This document shows, piece by piece, positions 7,284 to 9,469 of a stretch of DNA of 9,469 bases. The notes under the pieces are model-generated. The model worked only from the letters and a program-made list of their open reading frames with translations. It ran no database searches and was not told where the DNA came from. The position numbers and the translations under genes are program-made. Within the stretch, counting starts at the first letter, position 1. The number at the start of each line of letters is the position of its first letter. The stretch is from positions 1 through 9,469 of the forward strand of contig JBDSEG010000240.1 in the NCBI GenBank assembly GCA_039920165.1, given 5' to 3'. The DNA comes from JBDSEG01 sp039920165 (lineage in GTDB: Bacteria; Pseudomonadota; Gammaproteobacteria; Burkholderiales; Burkholderiaceae_C).

Positions 7284-8075
7284 GTGGCGACGGTCAGGGC
7301 GATCACCTCGCGCGACAACCCCGTTCTCGCACGGCTGCGCAAGCTCATCGCCGATCCTTCGGCGTATCGAAAGGTCGGCCAGATCTGGGTCGAAGGCGAG
7401 CACCTGTGCGCCGCCTACGCCCAGCGTGGCGGCGCGCCCCTCACAGCGGTCATCGACGAAGCGGCCTGGCAACAGCCGACGCTGCGTACGCTGGCGCAGT
7501 GCGCGGCCGACGTCGTCGTCGTGCCCGAAGCGTTGATGCGCAACCTGAGCTCGCTCGAATCGCCGACGCGCATCGGTTTCGTTCTGGCCGCGTCAGTGGT
7601 GGTCGGGTTGCGCCCTGGGGTACCGAGCCTCGTGCTCGACCGGCTGCAAGACGGCGGCAACGTCGGCAACCTGCTGCGCAGCGCGGCCGCTTTCGGCTTC
7701 GTGCAGGTGCTGGCCATGAAGGGTACGGTCGCGCTTTGGTCGCCGAAGGTGCTGCGCGCCGGAATGGGCGCGCACTTCGGGCTGAATCTGGTCGAAGTCC
7801 TAGGAGCGTCCGATCTCGGCGCCTTGCAGCTCCCGCTGCTCGGGACCAGTTCGCATGCGGCGCTCGCATTGCACGACGCCGATCTCCCATGGCCCTGCGC
7901 CTGGCTGTTTGGCCACGAGGGGCAGGGCGTTGACGCGACCTTGGCGGACCGCTGCAGCGCGGTGGTGCGAATCGAGCAGCCGGGGGGAGAGGAGTCGCTG
8001 AATGTGGCAGCGGCCGGCGCGATCTGCCTTTATGAATCGACTCGCCAGCGGCTGGTTCGGGGGACGGACGGCTGA
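7284..8075 (+). CDS. SpoU/TrmH-family RNA 2'-O-methyltransferase
   Basis: A 263-residue SPOUT-class methyltransferase that would add a methyl group from S-adenosylmethionine to a ribose 2'-OH of rRNA or tRNA. The N-terminal 100 or so residues (SRDNPVLARLRKL, then WVEGEHL) match the substrate-binding domain of TsnR/RlmB-like enzymes. The catalytic knotted domain has all three motifs: motif 1 DGGNVGNLLRSAAAFGF at 123-139 with Asn126 and Arg132, motif 2 LFGHEGQGV at 208-216, and motif 3 EESLNVAAAGAICLYE at 236-251. SPKVLRAGMGAHF at 153-165 is also conserved. The GTG start follows the rnhB TGA with no gap. The family fit is firm; the exact target nucleotide cannot be told from sequence, so no gene symbol is given. 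Confidence 0.92.
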   Translation: MATVRAITSRDNPVLARLRKLIADPSAYRKVGQIWVEGEHLCAAYAQRGGAPLTAVIDEAAWQQPTLRTLAQCAADVVVVPEALMRNLSSLESPTRIGFVLAASVVVGLRPGVPSLVLDRLQDGGNVGNLLRSAAAFGFVQVLAMKGTVALWSPKVLRAGMGAHFGLNLVEVLGASDLGALQLPLLGTSSHAALALHDADLPWPCAWLFGHEGQGVDATLADRCSAVVRIEQPGGEESLNVAAAGAICLYESTRQRLVRGTDG

Positions 8076-8078
8076 GGA

Positions 8079-8091
8079 GCGGCTTCGCCGC
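8079..8091 (+). terminator. Short GC hairpin after the operon's last gene (weak terminator candidate)
   Basis: GCGGC (8079-8083), loop TTC, GCCGC (8087-8091) form a 5-bp hairpin four bases after the methyltransferase stop. No U-run follows (the next bases are GGCTGTGCC), so intrinsic termination would be poor. It may be an RNA-stabilising 3' hairpin. The rest of the gap to 8206 shows no convincing promoter; AGGAAAGGA at 8149-8157 looks like a ribosome-binding site but is about 50 bases from the next start. Confidence 0.2.
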
Positions 8092-8206
8092 GGCTGTGCC
8101 AGCAGTTGGGCAGGGACTCCGCCGTGCCGGTGCTATCGACCCGACGTGAGGAAAGGACCAGCCTGGCCGACTTTGGGTGAACTCCCTAGACCCTCACGAG
8201 CCCGCC

Positions 8207-8929
8207 ATGCTTTCACCGATCAAATCTTTCGCCATCGCCGCGGCTGCAGCGCTTGGCAACGCGTGCGGTGGGGGCGGCAGCCCCACGCCGGACGTCACGT
8301 CCGCGACCGTACCCATGGCCCCCGCATCGGCGGCCTACCGCGTTACCTTCCAGACCAACTGGACACAATCTACCTTCCCCACACAGTTCCCGCCCAATCG
8401 CCATTTTTCCGGCCTGGTGGGGGCGACACACAAAGACGGGGTCAGCCTCTGGGACGAAGGCAAGCTAGCCTCGCTGGGTATCCAGAACATGGCTGAGTTC
8501 GGCGACAAGACCGCGCTATTGGCCGATGTGAACCGGGCCATTCAGGTGGGCCAGGTTCAGTACGCACTCAGCGGCGGCGGTATTGGGATCGCCGACAGCC
8601 GGGTCATGCTGGAGTTTGAAGTCACGCAAAACTATCCACGCGTCAGTCTCGTGTCCATGGTGGCTCCCAGCCCCAGTTGGTTCGTCGGAGTCAGCCAGTT
8701 GCCACTGTTCGACAAGCAGCAGTGGGTGGACGAAGTGACCATCCCCTTGGAGGTGTACGACGCGGGCACCGACAGCGGTTTGAGCTTCGCGTCACCAGAC
8801 AGCGCACGCAATCCTCACATCCCCATTGATTTGCTCAGCAGCGCCGCGGCCGACACTGATTTCAACCGAGGCTTGCACCGAAGCAGCGCGGCCTACATCG
8901 GCACCTTCAGCTTCAAACGAATCAAGTAG
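8207..8929 (+). CDS. Spondin_N domain protein, probable exported lipoprotein
   Basis: A 240-residue secreted protein. From ATG 8207 it begins with a signal sequence (Lys6, then an Ala-rich core) leading to Cys20 followed by GGGGSPTP, typical of betaproteobacterial surface or periplasmic lipoproteins. The lipobox is irregular (GNAC, Gly at -3 instead of Leu), so lipidation is uncertain. After a low-complexity linker, residues 44-215 match the Spondin_N domain: YRVTFQTNW, FSGLVGATH, LASLGIQNMAEFG, VSLVSMVAPSPSWFVGV at 146-162, and DAGTDSG at 185-191. Animal F-spondin has PSPDW in the same place, so the Asp is Ser here. The ending AAYIGTFSFKRI looks like a final beta strand. GTG 8177 is rejected as start because it puts ten residues before the signal. 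GC content (about 53-62 percent in lines sampled) is below the operon's, suggesting transfer. No bacterial function can be assigned. Confidence 0.8.
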   Translation: MLSPIKSFAIAAAAALGNACGGGGSPTPDVTSATVPMAPASAAYRVTFQTNWTQSTFPTQFPPNRHFSGLVGATHKDGVSLWDEGKLASLGIQNMAEFGDKTALLADVNRAIQVGQVQYALSGGGIGIADSRVMLEFEVTQNYPRVSLVSMVAPSPSWFVGVSQLPLFDKQQWVDEVTIPLEVYDAGTDSGLSFASPDSARNPHIPIDLLSSAAADTDFNRGLHRSSAAYIGTFSFKRIK

Positions 8930-9062
8930 CCGTTGCGGTCGGACACAGGTGGCGCTGCCGTCTTCAGCCGACTCGGATCGTTTACGCGACCTTGGTTGTC
9001 GAACCCGGCGTCGGACGCCGCGTATCGGCCGGTGCAGGGTGGCTACCTGCAGTTCAGACGGG

Positions 9063-9104
9063 CAAAGGATAAGGGGCTAGCAGCGCTCTTGGCCTGCCAA
9101 CCCC
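9063..9104 (-). terminator. Candidate terminator downstream of tRNA-Thr
   Basis: Read on the minus strand, GGGGTTGGC (9104-9096) pairs with GCTAGCCCC (9081-9073) in a 9-bp stem with two G-U wobbles and a 14-base loop. The tail TTATCCTTTG (9072-9063) has six T in ten bases. It starts 8 bases after the tRNA CCA end, a sensible place to stop tRNA transcription. The T-run is broken, so efficiency is uncertain. Confidence 0.45.
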
Positions 9105-9112
9105 GTCATGTC

Positions 9113-9188
9113 TGGTGCCCGAGACCGGATTCGAACTGGTGACCTTCGCATTACGAATGCGCTGCTCTACCAACTGAGCTACACGGGC
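9113..9188 (-). tRNA. thrT: tRNA-Thr (anticodon CGU)
   Basis: The minus strand folds into a complete 76-base cloverleaf with encoded CCA (9115-9113). The D arm (GCTC/GAGC), anticodon loop TTCGTAA and T loop TTCGAAT are standard, and the segment from the D arm through the anticodon arm matches E. coli tRNA-Thr(CGU) as I recall it. The anticodon CGT lies at 9155-9153 and reads ACG. Two pairs are broken: U6-U67 in the acceptor stem (GCCCGTG with CTCGGGC) and A52-C62 in the T stem (ACCAG with CCGGT). The G27-A43 mispair is shared with E. coli and not unusual. The gene follows a pfp-like gene on the same strand but has its own promoter. Identity is certain; full function is slightly in doubt because of the mispairs. 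The symbol is provisional. Confidence 0.93.
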
Positions 9189-9200
9189 GTGAAGCGTCAA

Positions 9201-9206
9201 ATTATA
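9201..9206 (-). promoter_or_regulatory. -10 box of the tRNA-Thr promoter
   Basis: The minus strand reads a perfect TATAAT, ending 12 bases before the mature tRNA 5' end at 9188. Transcription would begin near 9194, giving a leader of about 6 bases. A weak -35 (CTGAGC, three of six matches) lies 16 bases upstream. The box sits between the pfp-like stop and the tRNA, so the tRNA need not rely on read-through. Confidence 0.7.
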
Positions 9207-9235
9207 GCGAGCTGACCTCTGCGCTCAGCCCACCC

Positions 9236-9469
9236 TCACTTCAACTCGAACAGCGGCAGCTTGCGCGCCACGCTCTGGTTCTTGAGGGTCACGTAGACCG
9301 GCAAGCCGTTCTTGAACTTGGGCGGATCCTCGCCCTGGATCAGTGGCGCGAGATAGCGCTTGCACTTGTCGGTGATGCCGAAACCGTCGCGCGTGATGAA
9401 GTCGCGCGGCATGAACTTCTCGACGTTCGCGACCTTGGCGAGCGGGGCGACGCCGATGCGGTATTTATA
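9236..9469 (-). CDS. pfp: Pyrophosphate-type 6-phosphofructokinase, C-terminal part (5' end outside window)
   Basis: Reading the minus strand from the right edge gives 77 codons in frame, ending at TGA (9238-9236). The product runs YKYRIGVAPLAKVANVEKFM, then PRDFITRDGFGIT, CKRYLAPLIQGEDPP, KNGLPVYVTLKN and a LPLFELK end. The ANVEKxMPRDFI and DGFGIT pattern followed by YLxPLIxGE is what I recognise from the C-termini of PPi-dependent phosphofructokinases of proteobacteria. These interconvert fructose 6-phosphate and fructose 1,6-bisphosphate using pyrophosphate, working in both glycolysis and gluconeogenesis. The donor-determining residues lie outside the window, so ATP use cannot be excluded. 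Its codon use is as GC-rich as the lpx operon, suggesting core-genome DNA beyond the accessory stretch. The call rests on the C-terminal fragment alone. Confidence 0.72.
   Translation of the reverse strand, partial: YKYRIGVAPLAKVANVEKFMPRDFITRDGFGITDKCKRYLAPLIQGEDPPKFKNGLPVYVTLKNQSVARKLPLFELK

Noticed and set aside
8106..8139. TTGGGC...TATCGA as a promoter for the spondin gene
   Set aside because: The spacing is 22 bases and both boxes are poor matches.
9006..9020. Hairpin CGGCGT-CGG-ACGCCG as terminator of the spondin gene
   Set aside because: The 6-bp stem is perfect but lies 77 bases after the stop and has no T-run on either side, so it is not distinguishable from chance in GC-rich DNA.
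8933..9142. 69-codon plus-strand frame ending in CPRPDSNW
   Set aside because: Its end is the antisense of the tRNA T arm and acceptor stem, a common false protein ending at tRNA genes; no other coding signal is present.
1..9469. CRISPR arrays, insertion sequences, integrases or toxin-antitoxin pairs
   Set aside because: I looked for regular repeats, transposase or integrase motifs and paired small genes and found none.

Overview
The window is GC-rich DNA from a Gram-negative bacterium, most likely a betaproteobacterium. Three things point there: the gene order rseP-bamA-skp-lpxD-fabZ-lpxA-lpxB-rnhB-(SpoU methyltransferase), the Neisseria-like sequence features of LpxA, and a PPi-type phosphofructokinase on the far side of a tRNA-Thr gene. 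The PPi-type enzyme would suit Rhodocyclales or Nitrosomonadales-type lineages, but genus cannot be settled from the sequence alone.

Positions 1-8075 (+ strand) are one long envelope-biogenesis operon. It opens with the 3' end of rseP (site-2 protease), 16 bases before bamA (outer-membrane protein insertase). bamA overlaps skp/ompH (periplasmic chaperone) by one base. lpxD, fabZ, lpxA and lpxB follow: FabZ works on 3-hydroxyacyl-ACP, the acyl donor LpxA and LpxD use for lipid A, and LpxB makes the lipid A disaccharide. rnhB (RNase HII) and a SpoU/TrmH-family RNA methyltransferase close the block. Junctions are tight except for a 168-base gap before fabZ, which holds a small ORF and a hairpin, and about 91 bases before rnhB, which hold short repeats and competing start codons.

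Positions 8076-9112 look like accessory DNA. One gene (8207-8929), visibly less GC-rich than the operon, encodes a probable exported or lipid-anchored protein with a Spondin_N domain, a fold best known from animal extracellular-matrix proteins. A 183-base stretch without a credible gene follows.

Positions 9113-9469 are read on the minus strand: the C-terminal 77 codons of a PPi-type 6-phosphofructokinase, then tRNA-Thr(CGU) with its own perfect TATAAT box and a candidate terminator beyond its 3' end. The tRNA carries two mispairs, both involving its 3' half, which is the end facing the spondin gene.

I did not find a wholly new multi-gene system. The items most worth a second look are the spondin-domain gene beside the tRNA, the two mispairs in that tRNA, and the small ORF packed between lpxD and fabZ.
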